From Aquilaria yunnanensis (taxonomy: Eukaryota; Streptophyta; Magnoliopsida; Malvales; Thymelaeaceae): a stretch of DNA of 64,000 nucleotides. The notes beneath the pieces are model-generated. The model searched no databases, had not been told where the DNA came from, and was given only the letters and a program-made list of their open reading frames with translations. Below, piece after piece: positions 11,251 to 23,189 of the stretch (position 1 is its first letter; each line of letters opens with the position of its first letter). The DNA is taken from NCBI GenBank assembly GCA_039654915.1, contig CM077598.1, positions 78,892,041-78,956,040 on the forward strand, given 5' to 3'. The translations under genes and the position numbers were made by a program.

Positions 11251-12264
11251 ATCTCCCACTTGCACTAAAAGCCAATCATCCATGTATCTAATACCGATGG
11301 ACCTAGAATGGCTATCATGCTTCTGCTGCGTAAGGGGCTTTGTCAGTGGATCAGCAATGTTGCTGTCTGTCGAAGTCCTGCATATCCTTACATCACCCCT
11401 CTCGATGATCTCCCTGATGAGATGATAGCGTCGAAGTATGTGTTTGGATCGCTGGTGAGATCGAGGTTCCTTAGCCTGTGCGATTGCTCCATTGTTGTCA
11501 CAATAGAGCTCTATCGGGTCAACAATGCTTGGAACCAGTCCAAGTTCAGTGATGAACTTCTTGATCCAAACTGCCTCCTTCGCAGCATCAGAGGCAGCAA
11601 TGTACTCAGATTCTGTTGTAGAGTCAGCTACTGTCTCTTGCTTTGAACTCTTCCAGCTTACAGCACCACCACCAATACAAAACACATAACCAGATTGCGA
11701 TCTAAAGTCATCCTTATCGGATTGGAAGCTTGCATCAGTGTAACCCCTTACAACGAGCTCATCTTCACCTCCAAAGACCAAGAATGCATCCTTAGTCCTT
11801 CGTAAGTACTTAAGGATGTTCTTAACAGCTGTCCAGTGACTTTCACCGTGGTTCGATTGGTACCTACTCGTCATGCTCAAAGCATATGAGACATCGGGAC
11901 GAGTACATATCATGGCATACATGATAGATCCAATTGCTGAGGCATATGGAATCTTACTCATGCGCTCTCTCTCCTCGGTTGTACTCGGACACTGAGATCT
12001 AGAAAGAGTGATACCATGTGACATGGGCAAGAATCCTTTCTTGGAATCTTGCATGCTAAACCTCTTTAGCACCTTGTCAATATATGTACTTTGACTTAGG
12101 CCAAGAAGCTTTCTAGATCTATCTCTATAGATCCTGATGCCTAACACATAGGCTGCTTCACCCAGGTCCTTCATAGAGAAACATTTCCCTAGCCAAGTCT
12201 TCACAGACTGTAGCTCAGGAATGTCATTCCCGATGAGTAGTATGTCATCTACATACAACACCAA
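11245..12264 (-). pseudogene. Copia polyprotein segment 3: RT C-terminal half and RNase H
   Basis: A 339-codon segment in the same frame as the two segments upstream. It opens with the RT catalytic box YVDDILLIGND (residues 4-14), then the RT thumb region (CTRPDVSYALS near 120-130). The copia RNase H follows with YTDASF (Asp 177), TESEY (Glu 218/220) and LYCDNNGA (Asp 256), ending near DPLTKPL and the family-typical IGIRYMDDW tail. The stop overlaps the LTR edge. The segment is separated from segment 2 by an in-frame TAA at 12313-12315 that replaces a sense codon, most simply GAA to TAA. Without upstream translation it cannot be made as a polyprotein. Confidence 0.92.
11251..11262 (-). other. 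Polypurine tract of copia element
   Basis: Directly abutting the inner end of the 3' LTR; on the minus strand it reads CAAGTGGGAGAT just before TGTTAGT. This is the expected site for plus-strand primer formation by RNase H. The assignment follows from position and purine content. Confidence 0.7.
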
Positions 12265-12312
12265 GAAGACAATAGCGCTCCCACTAACCTTCTTGTAGAC
12301 ACAAGGTTCATC

Positions 12313-13089
12313 TTAATTTTTGATAAAACCAAACTCTTTGATTGCATCATCAAAACGAAGATTCCAACTTCGAGAAGCTTGCTTCAGTCCATAAATGGAC
12401 CTTTGCAATTTGCACACTTTATTGGCATTCCCAGGAGTGACAAAACCCTCAGGCTGTGTCATGTACACATCCTCAAGTAGCTTTCCATTTAGGAATGCAG
12501 TTTTGACATCCATTTGCCATATCTCATAATCATAGTGTGCAGCAATAGCAAACAAAATTCGGATGGATTTAAGCATAGCAACTGGTGAAAAAGTTTCATC
12601 ATAGTCAATACCATGAATTTGCTTGAAACCTTTTGCGACCAATCGTCCCTTAAAGGTAATCACATTACCATCCATGTCAGTTTTCTTCTTGAAAACCCAT
12701 TTGCACCCTATGGGTTTTACCCCTTCAGGTGGGTCAACCAAAGTCCATACTTGGTTTTCATACATGGATTCCATCTCGGATTTCATGGCCATTAGCCACT
12801 TCTCAGAGTCAGGCCCCGACATGGCTTGTTGGTAGGTTGTGGGCTCATCTTGATCCATGAGCATCACATCACCGGTGTGAGTCACGAGAAATCCATATCT
12901 CTCGGGCTCACGCCGAATCCTACCAGTCCTACGTGGGCTTTGTGCTACAGGAACAGACTCTTGAACCACAACATCTTGTGGTGTCTGTTCAGGTTCCATT
13001 TCAGGTTCGATGTCTTCTTGTTGTTCTTGAATTTCTTCAAGTTCTACTTTCCTCCCACTAGTTCCTTTAGAGATAAACTCTTTCTCCAA
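12313..13089 (-). pseudogene. Copia polyprotein segment 2: IN C-terminus to RT N-terminal half
   Basis: A 258-codon segment. The first ~85 residues are the acidic, proline-rich IN-RT linker (EPEMEPEQTPQD). The RT domain then begins with the typical EKWLMAMKSEM block, GCKWVFKKK, GRLVAKGF and the conserved QMDVKTAFLNG motif carrying the first catalytic Asp. It ends FGFIKN at the TAA that splits the RT just upstream of YVDD. It lies in frame with segment 1, from which an in-frame TGA (13102-13104) separates it. That stop replaces what is probably an Arg CGA codon, so a methyl-C deamination is a simple explanation. Confidence 0.9.
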
Positions 13090-13101
13090 AAAGACACCAG
13101 T

Positions 13102-15216
13102 TCAAGCAACAAACACTTTTTGCTCAGAGGGATTGTAGAAATAGTAACCCTTTGTTTCTTTGGGATACCCAACAAAAAGACATTTTTGAGATTTGGGCCC
13201 TAGTTTGTTAGAGGATTGACGTTTTACATAAGCGTCACAGCCCCAAATCTTCATAAAAGACAAATTGGGACGCCTCCCACTCCATATCTCATATGGTGTC
13301 TTTTGAACCGATTTAGATGGAACTCGGTTTAGTGTAAAAGCGGCTGTCTCTAGAGCATGTCCCCAAAAGGAGTTTGGAAGGTCAGCTTGACTCATCATGG
13401 AGCGAACCATGTCTAACAGAGTTCGATTTCTCCTTTCAGAAACACCATTCCATTGAGGTGTACCTGGTGGAGTGAGTTGTGATACTATACCACACTCCTT
13501 CAGATAGTCAAGGAATTCTCGATCCAAGTACTCTCCACCTCGATCTGAACGAAGCACTTTGATACTCTTCCCGAGTTGATTCTCTACTTCATTCTTGAAT
13601 TCTTTGAACTTTTCAAAGGATTCTGACTTGTGTCTCATAAGATACACATAGCCATATCTGCTGAAGTCATCAGTGAAAGTAATGAAGTATTGGGAACCTC
13701 CTCTAGCTTGTGTAGACATAGGGCCACATACATCACTATGTATGAGTCCTAGTAAGTCATTAGCCCTTTCACTTTGCCCTGTGAATGGGGCTTTGGTCAT
13801 CTTGCCCAACAAACATGACTCACATGTCTCATATGATTCAAAATCAAATGAGTCCAAGAGTCCATCTTTATGGAGCTTGGATATGCGGGTCTCATTTATA
13901 TGGCCCAAGCAACAGTGCCAGAGATAGGTCAAGTTTGAATCATTTAATCTGACCTTCTTGGTATTCACATTATAGATTGGATCTTCAAGGTCTAGAACAT
14001 ACAACCCATTGCTAAGTTGAGCACAACCATAAAAGATTTCATTCAAATAAATAGAACAACATTTGTCCTTTATTATAAATGAAAAACCTTTCTTGTCCAA
14101 ACAAGAAACAGAAATCAAATTTCTACTAATAGTAGGCACAAAGTAGCAGTTGTTTAATTCTAAAACTAATCCACTAGGTAAAGTGAGAACATAAGTCCCT
14201 ATGGCTAAGGCAGCAACCCTTGCTCCATTTCCAACACGTAGGTCTACTTCACCTCGGGCCAATCTTCTACTTCTACTTAGATCCTGCACATTTGCACAAA
14301 TGTGAGATCCACATCCAGTATCCAATACCCAAGATGAGGAAGTAGAAAAGTTAGCCTCTATAACAAAAATACCTGAAGTGGAAGTCTTACTTCCCTTTTC
14401 CTTAGCAAGTTCTTCAAGATAGAGCTTGCAGTTGCGCTTCCAGTGTCCAGGTTGCTTACAATGGAAGCACTCCCCTTCCTTTGCCACACCACCCTTTGGT
14501 TTCAGTGCAGCTGAAGAAGAACTAGCATTAGACTTTCCATTAGCTTTATCCTTCTTCTTGTTGGCTTTTCCCTTTCCCTTGCCCTTTTGAACCATCAAAA
14601 TGGGCTTAGCCTTCTTAAGGTTTTGCTCAGCAGTTCTCAACATGTTGAGCAATTCAGGGAGGGACTTGTCAAGGTCGTTCATGTTATAGTTCATGACGAA
14701 CTGACTGTAGCTTTCAGGCAACGATTGCAAGACTACATCAATAGCCAACTCTTTCTGAAGAGCAAATCCCAAATTCTCAAGATTCTCAATGTACCCAATC
14801 ATCTTGAGCACATGAGGACCCACGGGACTTCCCTCAGACATCTTGCACTGAAACAATGCCTTAGAGGTCTCAAACCTCTCATGCCTAGCTTGCTCTTGGA
14901 AAAGCATTTTGAGATGTTTGATCATATCGAACGCCCCCATGTTCTCATGTTGCTTCTGAAGCTCAGATTCCATGGTAATAAGCATGAGGCATGCAACATC
15001 CAAAGCATCATCAGAATGCCTCTTGTGAGCATCCCTTTCAGCTCTTGGAGCAGTGGCAGCAGGCTCATTCGGAATGGGCTGCTCTAGGACATATGCCTTT
15101 CTCTCTTGTTTGAGGACTATCCTCAAGTTTCGGTACCATTTGAGAAAGTTGGTCCCATTCAGTTTTTCCTTCTCAAGGATCGATCGCAACGAAAGTGTCG
15201 ATGTGTTTTGTGCCAT
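13102..15216 (-). pseudogene. Copia polyprotein segment 1: Gag, protease, integrase
   Basis: A 704-codon open segment starting at an ATG at 15216 (MAQNTSTLSLRSIL), which opens directly into the Gag domain. Gag (residues 1-210) has the family's LNGTNFLKWYRNLR block. A lysine-rich linker leads to a CCHC knuckle (C250, C253, H258, C263). The aspartic protease has DTGC at 299-302 with the GSHIC variant common in copia. Integrase shows the zinc pair H434/H439 and C465/C468, then D494, D558 and E594 with the canonical 35-residue spacing. The segment would generate capsid, protease and integrase even without the downstream RT. It ends at the in-frame TGA at 13102-13104. Confidence 0.93.
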
Positions 15217-16659
15217 GGTTATCTACAACAGTAAATATGCAGTGTAAGAGTCATGTATTTTAATTCATTTAATAAGGACTTTTATTAAACGATACTCCCA
15301 CTATTTTCCTTAAAATAATAACCCTCGGTATTATTTCGGAACACCTTGGCGCTAAGGTATTCTAGCGGGCCAAGATCCATATTTGACCACAACCTGAGTC
15401 AGCTTTGGCTTTTCTCTCAAGTTACAGCTATTTAGGTAGGCAACTCATTGCCAATTGCATCTTATGCAACTCTTGGATAGTTGGGTGAACAACACTTGTC
15501 CAAGCTCATCTCATGAACTTAAGCCCAACTCTATGCCTCTAAGTCCCTAATCCTATTAGGATGACTTAGTTAAGTCGAACCCAAAGTTAGCAGTTTGGAT
15601 ATCACTATTATCCCATCGCGCCTTACCAAGATGAACATAGGTGCTTTGCTTTGGCAAACCCACCTAATGTTGATCAAAGTCTTGACGAGTGCCAACATTT
15701 GGAAGGCATCACATTTAATGACTTAATATTTGTTTGAGGGATTTTTCTTTTGATCTCACCAATTTGTTATCTCCGGTTGTTTTATACATGCATCACATAC
15801 AAATATAAAACATGCATCTCATGCTTACAAGAAATAAACGTGACATGGTTATAGCCCAAACTATGCGATATTCTCAAGCCAATGAGAATATCATAAAAGC
15901 CTAAGAAAAGAAAAGAGTCTTCACAAGCTCCTTCTCTTCCTTTCTTGGCTGCCTTTTTGTTGTCACCTCCTTGGACATACCACCTTGGACGAACCCATAA
16001 TGCACCATTACATCAATAATAGAAACCTCGAGTTACATTCGAGGGGAGTAAGGTGAGAAGAGAATGTACAATGAGAGTGATAAGAAAAGGCACGACTCGC
16101 AGGCCGTATTTACAAGTACAACCAATAAAGGGCTATAACCATGCACCATGCTTCAAACACCAATCAGCATATCATGTCAAATCTCATTCAACAAAGATGC
16201 ATGCCAATTTTCGCGTGTTCATTAACCAGTTTTTATTTATGTGGCGCTTCGCATACGGCGGTCCCGCTGCGCCCCCCGGCGCAAAAAATTGTCTTACAAT
16301 TGCTTAGCACAAAATCTTCTATTTCGAGAAAGTAGGCACCCGAGACTCCTCCATTCGAGCCACCAAAAATACCTTACTTTCGGTGCCCAAACAGGCCGAA
16401 TCCAAACAAACCTAGGGTTTTTGCAACTATTGCAAGAATCCTAATCCATATAGGTATCTCATACCTATCAATTTCGGGTTATTCTCATTAACCAATTTGT
16501 GTCGTTTCTTCATATATCTCATATGTTCATTACGAATTCCGGTTTCATGCATCATGAATCAATCTAATTAATCATGGCCGAAAACCAATCGAACACATAG
16601 CATCATGCGATTCAACACTCAATCCCGATTTAGGGTTTCACCAGTAGCTCTGATACCAC
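15217..16659 (-). other. Untranslated leader of copia element
   Basis: 1.44 kb between the 5' LTR and the gag ATG, without a long minus-strand frame. It contains short plus-strand open frames (16053-16444) that I regard as chance. Packaging and splice or internal ribosome signals might be here but none is recognisable. Confidence 0.6.
16647..16658 (-). other. Primer-binding site (initiator tRNA-Met type)
   Basis: The minus strand reads TGGTATCAGAGC, the usual complement of the 3' end of plant initiator tRNA-Met. It sits one base inside the 5' LTR (LTR starts at 16660 on the plus strand). This fixes the element's orientation as minus. Confidence 0.9.
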
Positions 16660-18075
16660 TGTTGGGTTTCGGGAGCCAAACAGCGTAGCGGAATTTAACC
16701 GAAACCCTCCAGGATCCAAGTGAAACGGGGTAAACCGGGTGTTCGAAAATTTCATACCTAATTTTCGGTTAGATCTCTCACTCAACTGTAGAGTCGAATC
16801 ACAAAACCTGAACAGTTGACGTGTTCAGGCTCTCTATGGTATCCACACGAGCCTCTCGGGATCACCACGCTTCCACCACGTCCCGGCAGATGCGTTTCTC
16901 TTGCACTCGCAGTGCTAGCTTGCGTCCTCCAAGGAACTGCAAGAGAAGAGTGCGGCTGTCCTTTTTGGAAGGCTAGGGCAAGGAGACCTATGAATTTCTC
17001 ACTTAAAAGTTGTATTTATAGTGAGACTCAACTTCCAGGCCTAATGGGTTTCAAAGCCCTAATCCAATTAGGATTTAATTTCGGGCTTAATAATGGCTCA
17101 ACTCCTTGGCCCATTATTAATACGAAATTAAAGTGAAACCATAACCCAAATAATTAGCCCATGCACTCTAATGATCCAAATAGCTCTATGTGTGCGACCC
17201 AATAGGCTCTTGCCATGTTGGCAATGATCATAAATCACATTTATGATCATAAGCAATGAGCGGTGTCTAGCAACACATCATTGCTACCCAAGTGACAAGA
17301 TTGTCGGTGAATCGACTAAACCTTTATGATCATCACCGATATATGCCATTGTCCCTTTGTCCAAGATATCAAGACTAAGCACAAGACATGGAATGTGTCA
17401 CTCTCGTATAGCCCAATCTTCGGTTTCTTGATTACCGAGTAGACCAAATTAAACTGACGACATTGATATCATATATCAACTCATCGGAGCATGGCCATGC
17501 ATTTTCTAAGTCTTACTCTATCAAGGGGCCCAAAGATATCACTCCCGTTACATAGGAGGGACAAATCCCATCTTGATCATACAAATCCCTCCGCATGATA
17601 TGTGACATACCCAATGACCTCCTTCAAGTTCACTCAGTTACGAGCAACAAAGGAAAGTATCAAAGTATGTGACTCACATGTAGGGAACCTTGATGATCTT
17701 AGGTCGAAGGACTACATATACCATGATCACTATGAGAATCACTTATGACACGCATATAACGATCCATGAAGTGTTCTCATGGTGGGTCGGTCCAGTACAC
17801 AAGTTCTCCAACTTGTACCCATATGTAGACTACATATCTCATATTAGTCTCCACATATGCTAGTCATTATGTATTATTGCAACCCGCTCCACAATAATAC
17901 TAGACTAGGGACGTTTAAGAATATCATTATTCTAGGGTTACAATTATGTTTATTATGTTACGCAGAAACAAAACAACAAACAAAATTGCTGGATTAATGC
18001 CTCAATAAAATATCATGACTCAATGTGCAAAAATACAATCATCTCATGATTGGCTTTTTGGGCACAATACTAACA
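16660..18075 (-). repeat. 5' LTR of copia element
   Basis: 1416 bp, same termini as 9834-11250, from which it differs at about ten positions plus one deleted G. The minus-strand TATAAATA is at 17013-17020. The 12-bp inverted repeat seen in the other LTR is also present here (17224-17250). Confidence 0.93.
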
Positions 18076-18853
18076 CTTTGAACACTCCAAAATGTATGTG
18101 TTTTGTGACTTGGAGTATGAGGTCAGTCCTTGTGAGTTTAAGTCAAGAGATGCCACTTTTTTTGGAGAATTAGTTTCATAAGAAAGAGATGTCAGTAATC
18201 AAAGTTCTTTAGAAGAACTTCAAGTTTCTAAACTAGTTAGCACAAATGTTGTGTTAATGCCATGTTTTCCTAAAGGGAATAATATTGTGCAGATTGGGAA
18301 TGGAAATGTTCCAGCAGCTGATGGAGGATGTGAATGATGATTTCAATGTGAGAGTGACCATGAAGAAGTCCAAAATCATAGGATGAGTTGCCTTAACAAA
18401 AGCCTCAAATACCTTTAATTAAGCAATTTTCAACACGATATTCCAAACCACTAAGTGAATAGTGGACTTTGGATCATTGAAAGGGCAATTAAAGTGCACT
18501 TGAGGTTGATCGATCTAAGAGCATGAATGAGCTCTTAGTAGTTTAAAATCTCACAAAATGGATTATTGCAATGAGGGATGAATTAGATTTGACAGAAGTT
18601 AATAAGGTTCTGGACCTTGTGGATCAACCTTAAGGCTAAAAGGCCATTAGAAACAAATGGATTCTCAAAATTAAGAACAATCATTGACAGGTACAATGCA
18701 CAATTAGTTGCCAAAGGGTATATAGAAGAATATTGTGTAGATTATAATGACACCTTCTCACTAGTTGTGACGTTCAATTTCATCAAACTAATACTAGACA
18801 TTATTGCGCAACATAACTTAGAATTGCATCAAATGGATATAAAGACAACCTTT
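18076..18853 (+). pseudogene. Old Ty1/copia element: IN-RT linker and RT start (relic, part 2 of 3)
   Basis: The frame interrupted at 9833 resumes immediately after the CTTTG duplication with HSKMYVFCDLEYE, the copia 'C-F-GY---KGY' region at the integrase end. A degenerate linker follows (about 18130-18550). From about 18617 the RT is readable: NGFSKLRTI, AQLVAKGYIEEYCVDYNDTF, and HQMDIKTTF at the end. The last is the catalytic MDVKTAFLNG motif, cut after TTF by the insertion at 18854. The remaining RT continues at 41104. Multiple stops and a long age are evident. Confidence 0.8.
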
Positions 18854-19777
18854 TGATGCCCGGCGACATCCTTGTTGTATGACATGCTGGCTTGAAGGAG
18901 AGACTTCTAGTGTGAAGGTCCCTGAACGAGAGACTTCCGGTACGATGGTGTTTGCAAGACTTTGAAGAACAGGGCTTAGAGACTCCCCACAATGTGTTTC
19001 TGGGGGAAGAGCCTCCGACGCCCAAGTCAGTATTTGAGAGTAAGAGTTGTAAAGAGCAAAGAGTGGGGAATAGCCAAAGTTCTATCTCCTTTCTTACCAA
19101 GGTCCTTCCTAAGTATTTATCGGAGGGTGGAGGGAGGAGGCCGTTTGACACAGCCTGTTCAGATTGTGACAAGTGTTCGGTCAGATTTGATCCGTACCCT
19201 CGGAGATAGGTATCTCCAGTTGGCCGTAGGCTGTTCCGGCCAGAGGGCAGGGGTGTGTGTGAGGTCTCTCTGTTAGAGGCTCATTAACCATTTTTGTCGT
19301 ATCTCTGCAAGACCCATTCAAAGAATGAGACCCCTTTGGGGTTTAAGGCTCCATCGGAATAGGACGCCCCATTTGGCTCAATATAGCCACCGAGGGCTAT
19401 TGGGAGAGGCAATTTGGCAAAGTGGGGCACCTTCGGAAGACGCTTTTCCTTGCTGAGGATGGGGATATACTTTCCTGAACTTGGTGAGTTCGCTATTCTG
19501 AAGGTGGTAGTATATAGATTTTTTGAGGTCGGTTTTGTTACCTACCAAGGGTGGTTGTCGTTCACCGAGGTTGGTGGTAGGTTTTCCCCGAGGGTGGTTT
19601 TTGGCTAGGTGATCTAGAGATCTCGGGGATCATGGCCCTACAGTTATAAGGTGGTGTTTTTCCCGAGGATGGTAAGGGCCCCCTCTTTCTCGAGGTTGGT
19701 CACTCATGTTTCCCGAGCATGGTGCTTTTCAGGTCACTTTGGGAATTCTAAAAGGGTTAATAGCCCTTTGGCTGTCA
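18854..19777 (-). repeat. 3' LTR of outer Tat element
   Basis: Starts TGATGCCCGGC, ends GGCTGTCA; followed by CATGCCCGCCTCG, whose minus strand is the purine-rich tract preceding the 3' LTR. Contains the CTCCGACGCCCAAG block (minus strand CTTGGGCGTCGGAG) at about 19013-19026, shared with the other Tat LTRs. The short plus-strand frames within it (18952-19608) are not considered genes. Confidence 0.88.
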
Positions 19778-20238
19778 CATGCCCGCCTCGAAAAGTCGAA
19801 GTTGTATCTTCAGTACTGAGCTTTTGCAAGCGTTTCGAAGAACTCTTTGTGGTAGGTGACAGTCGTCTCAGCAAGTATTAACTGAATTTTTGACCGAGGT
19901 TACCTTATTTAGATGAGGGCCTTCAGCATTAGGTAGTACTCATTCTTTGCGCAAGCTTTTGGTGTTCCCAAAGTTGTTCATTCGGAACGAAGTGTACATT
20001 CCCTTTCTGGGTTTTTTGTTGCCTATCAGGGAATTGTCACGTCTTCTAATCAGATAAACGCGTCACTTCAGGCTAGGCTTGCATAGATCTGCTAGCTGTT
20101 AGAAGCCATGCCCTTGTTTCTCGCATCAGGTGACATGTGTCACCTGGTGATTGGTGAACAGTCACGTCCATTACATCAGTTACATCTCTTCATCTGCGAG
20201 GGGTCATTATGGCAATGCTTCACCTGCCTCCTTCAGTC
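19778..20238. other. Region between outer 3' LTR and antisense gene promoter
   Basis: No coding signal. It starts with the polypurine tract (minus strand) and leads into the sequence upstream of the TATA box at 20239. A palindromic-looking ATCAGGTGACATGTGTCACC (20124-20143) stands about 100 bp upstream of the TATA box; it may be a protein-binding site or a small hairpin. The corresponding region in the inner element is 25141-25684. Confidence 0.5.
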
Positions 20239-20247
20239 TATATAAAT
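20239..20247 (+). promoter_or_regulatory. TATA box of outer Tat antisense gene
   Basis: TATATAAAT 243 bp upstream of the antisense gene ATG (20490), followed by pyrimidine-rich sequence (TTTTTATTGCCTTTGC, CTCTAC). TATA boxes occupy the same place in the other two copies (25685 and 49004). Recognised by motif, position and conservation; no transcription start is known. Confidence 0.6.
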
Positions 20248-20489
20248 CCTTCCTCCTCTAGAGTTTTCCACACTTCTCATTTTTTATTGCCTTTGCTCTC
20301 TACTTTTCTTTCCTTTTTCACATTCTTTTTGGCAGTGGTGCTAGCGGTGAACCGATTTCCGGCAACACCTGCGGTGGTCTTTCGAAGTTCCTACCACGGT
20401 CCGAAATAGGTGGGTTTATTTCTGAAATTTCCATTTTTTCTCAAAATTTTCTCCTTCATCTCCCTGAGGTTAGAGCCTTCTCATTGAGC

Positions 20490-22981
20490 ATGTCTTCTCA
20501 ACAAGCCGAAGTTCAGCCCATCCCCAAAAGTTGGCTTCCTCTTAACTCTCATTCGAGCTGTGCTACTTCGAAGAAAATCCAAAAGTGGTCGGTCAAATTC
20601 TTTCTTCCTTCTTATGCTGTCACTAAGCTTCCTAGCCCTGTTATGCCCAGTTATGCCCCTCATTCAGACGAGGTTACCATCTTTAGGGCTCAACTAAAGG
20701 CCGGACTTCGATATCCCCCTTCGAAGATGGTTTGTGACTTTTGCAAATTCCATGGCATAGCCATGAACCAACTTCCCCCGAACTCCTATTCTTATTTCAA
20801 TGCCTTCCTTTGCTTGTGTGGGTCTTCAAAATAGAGCCCCACTCTATCTTCTTCATGCAGTACTGCAAACTCCACCCAGTTCCGAAGGGTGGCTTCTACT
20901 CCTTGCTTCCTCGAGGATCTGGGAGCAAGAAATATACGTTCACCTTTGGAATAAAGGACAGTTAGCGAGGGTGGCAAAAGAAGTTCTTCTTTCTAAAGGT
21001 GGATGAGCAGTGTAAGCATGTGCCAACGAAATGGGCCTTGGGGACTCTTGACGTTGATGTAGTAGATCCCCGAAAGCTACTAACTTTGGAGTTAGAAGCC
21101 CAATTTGAAGAATTTGATAGCTGTATTCGGGCTGTCGCGGATTGGGATCCCAAGGTCCTTCCGCGTTCCCTATACCCCTTCCCCATTAAGTGGAACTTTA
21201 TGACCGAAGAGGTCCTTCGGGAGCTGGGGCTAGTCAAGGGACATTTTACCGACAAGGATATGCCAAAGCCCATTTTTTATGGCAAGAAGGCATGGTTGGT
21301 AAAGCTGCTTCAAGGCGAACTCACCTATCTGGCTCTTGAAGAGAGTAAGTCCTTTTCCAGATTTTTGTCATATATATCGTCTGTACTTACATTGATGTTC
21401 TTATTTTTGCAAAGATGGGTGACAAGTCTGCTGCATTCTACAAGAGTCCCTTCCTCGGCCAAGCTGAAAAAGGGGAGCAGCAAAGAAAGAAGGCGGCATC
21501 GAAGAGGAAAAAGGCACCGGGGGGACCATCTTGGGCATTGAAGGTGAAAAAGGCCAAGGAGGACTCCCTTTCACCTTCGCCCGAACACTCCGTGGAGGTG
21601 TAGAACCAAACTCCTGTTTGTGCCGATCCACCTTCGGAGCCGGTTATTTGTTCAACTTCCCTTAGTCCTAGTATTGCTGCAGATATTTTGGGGACTTCGG
21701 TCACTGGTCTTTCGGCTGAAGAACTTTAGGAATGCTGAAGAAAGAAAGGTAAAGGTGTTCCCGCTGAGGTTCTCGAAGTTAGTGACTCCGAGGAAGAAGA
21801 TGCTGAACTTCCTCCAGGTTTGTCCCTTAGCCATTCTTCTATAAGTTTGGGAATTTTTGGCATTTTAGACCTTATAGATGAATGTCTAAGGGATAACATT
21901 CTAATGGAACTTTGGCGTGACTTTGCAGGTGAAGAAGTACAGGCCCCCTGGGCGGAGGATTACGCCTGAAGGAGGGTTTTTCGAGATTCCAAAATCTCGA
22001 GGGACAAGGTCCCGAGGGAGCCCTTCTGGACTTTCATGGAGGACATGAACCTGTTCTTTGAGGATAGCCAGAAGATGGCTCCCCAGATGGTGAAGGGCAT
22101 TATGACAAACGTTACTTTCCAGTCCCTGACCAAGGAGTGCCCCAATGAAGAAGTCCTCGCCGCAAGCATGAACGAGCAGGCTGCCCAGGTATACTTCAAT
22201 CTTTTAGGACTTAGAAAATTTCTGGGTTCCATTTTTTGAGTTCCTTTCTGACCTTTATTCGTAATTTTCCCTTTTTGTAATTGTTGGTGTACAGTGGGTA
22301 CCTTCGGGCCTGGGTAGCTAAACAAACCTCGATCCGAAGTTGGTCAGAGGAGAGTTTGGCTAAGGTCAAGGAACTCTTTGCCACCTTGGTCGTTAAGTAT
22401 AGCGAGCTTAACAAGATAGCCAATGAGGATCTGGCTAACCTTCGAGAGGAGGTGCTTAAGAGCTAGGGGGAGTTGATTCAAGATTTTTCTTTGAAGATGC
22501 TGACCTCGGCGTGAAGGTGATATCATTGACCTCGGTAAATGAGGTTTTCCAAAAGGAGAAGGAGGATGTAGTTGCTGATCTTACAAAGGCATTTTCTCTT
22601 AACTCCAAACTCCAAGCTGAGGTTGATAGGCTGAAGAAGGAGAAAAAGAAGAAAAAGAAGAAGTTGGAAAGGGAGGTTGAGGTCCTCAAGAGAGAACTGG
22701 AGGACTTGGATGTAGAGAAGGCTAAGTCTGATCAGGCAACTAAGTCCTCTTATCAGGATGGTTTTTGCTTGGCTCGTCACCAAGTTCTGTCCAGATTTCC
22801 CGACCTCAACCTTCCCTTTTTGGCGGCCCTGGACATCCCTAAAGGACCATCTTGGTAGGGGTTGAGGATAAAGTTCCTCAATTTCCCAGCTAATCCACCT
22901 TCAGCCCCAAAAGTTACTGCCGAAGAAGACGACACCGAAGGTGAGGAAGCTGAAGATGCTGAGGAGCCAGTAGGTGACTAG
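20490..22981 (+). pseudogene. Antisense gene of outer Tat element (spliced, Transposase_28-like), decayed
   Basis: Opposite in strand to gag-pol. Start MSSQQAEV. Predicted exons: 20490-21344, 21413-21817, 21929-22188, 22295-22981. Intron 1 has donor GTAAGT but its acceptor AG is mutated to AA. Intron 2 is GTTTGT...GCAG and intron 3 is GTATAC...ACAG. Exon 1 carries the conserved FLPSYAV, VTIFRAQLKAGLRYPP, FHGIAMNQLPPNSY and GGFYSLLPRGSGSKKYTF blocks, like the plant 'putative gypsy type transposon' family (Transposase_28). Exon 2 is lysine-rich then acidic. Exon 4 is a charged coiled coil with a K-rich run, then FCLARHQVLSRFPDLNLPFL and an acidic tail (EEDDTEGEEAEDAEE). It is broken by a 1-bp deletion near 20822, a Trp-to-TAG change near 20963 and further stops in exons 2 and 4. 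Function unknown. Confidence 0.75.
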
Positions 22982-23189
22982 GACCTCGAATAGGCTTCCT
23001 TTTTCTTCTTTCCCTTGTAATATGCTCCTTGTATTTTGTAATGAAGTGTTAATGAAAATTTTCTCTTCTTCAAAATTTGGCTAAGTCCACGATTGGTCTT
23101 TGGATATCCTTTTCATTCTTTAACACTCTACTATTCTTCGGCCGGGGGGCTTCGCGACCATCTTTGGTCAATGACCTTCAGGGTAGTAG

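Larger units (their letters stand above)
9834..18075 (-). mobile_element. Ty1/copia LTR retrotransposon, full length, minus orientation
   Basis: 8.2-kb element with two 1.42-kb LTRs (9834-11250 and 16660-18075), flanked by the perfect 5-bp duplication CTTTG (9829-9833 and 18076-18080). In element orientation (minus) it starts TGTTAGTATT, has an initiator-tRNA-Met-type primer site next to the 5' LTR, a leader of about 1.4 kb, a single-frame gag-pro-IN-RT-RH polyprotein, and a purine-rich AGTGGGAGAT tract before the 3' LTR. The LTRs differ by about ten substitutions and one 1-bp indel (counted by eye), so the insertion is recent. Two in-frame stops make the copy defective. The domain order places it in Pseudoviridae. 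Long LTRs and the gag sequence suggest an Angela-type lineage, but I am not certain. Confidence 0.93.
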
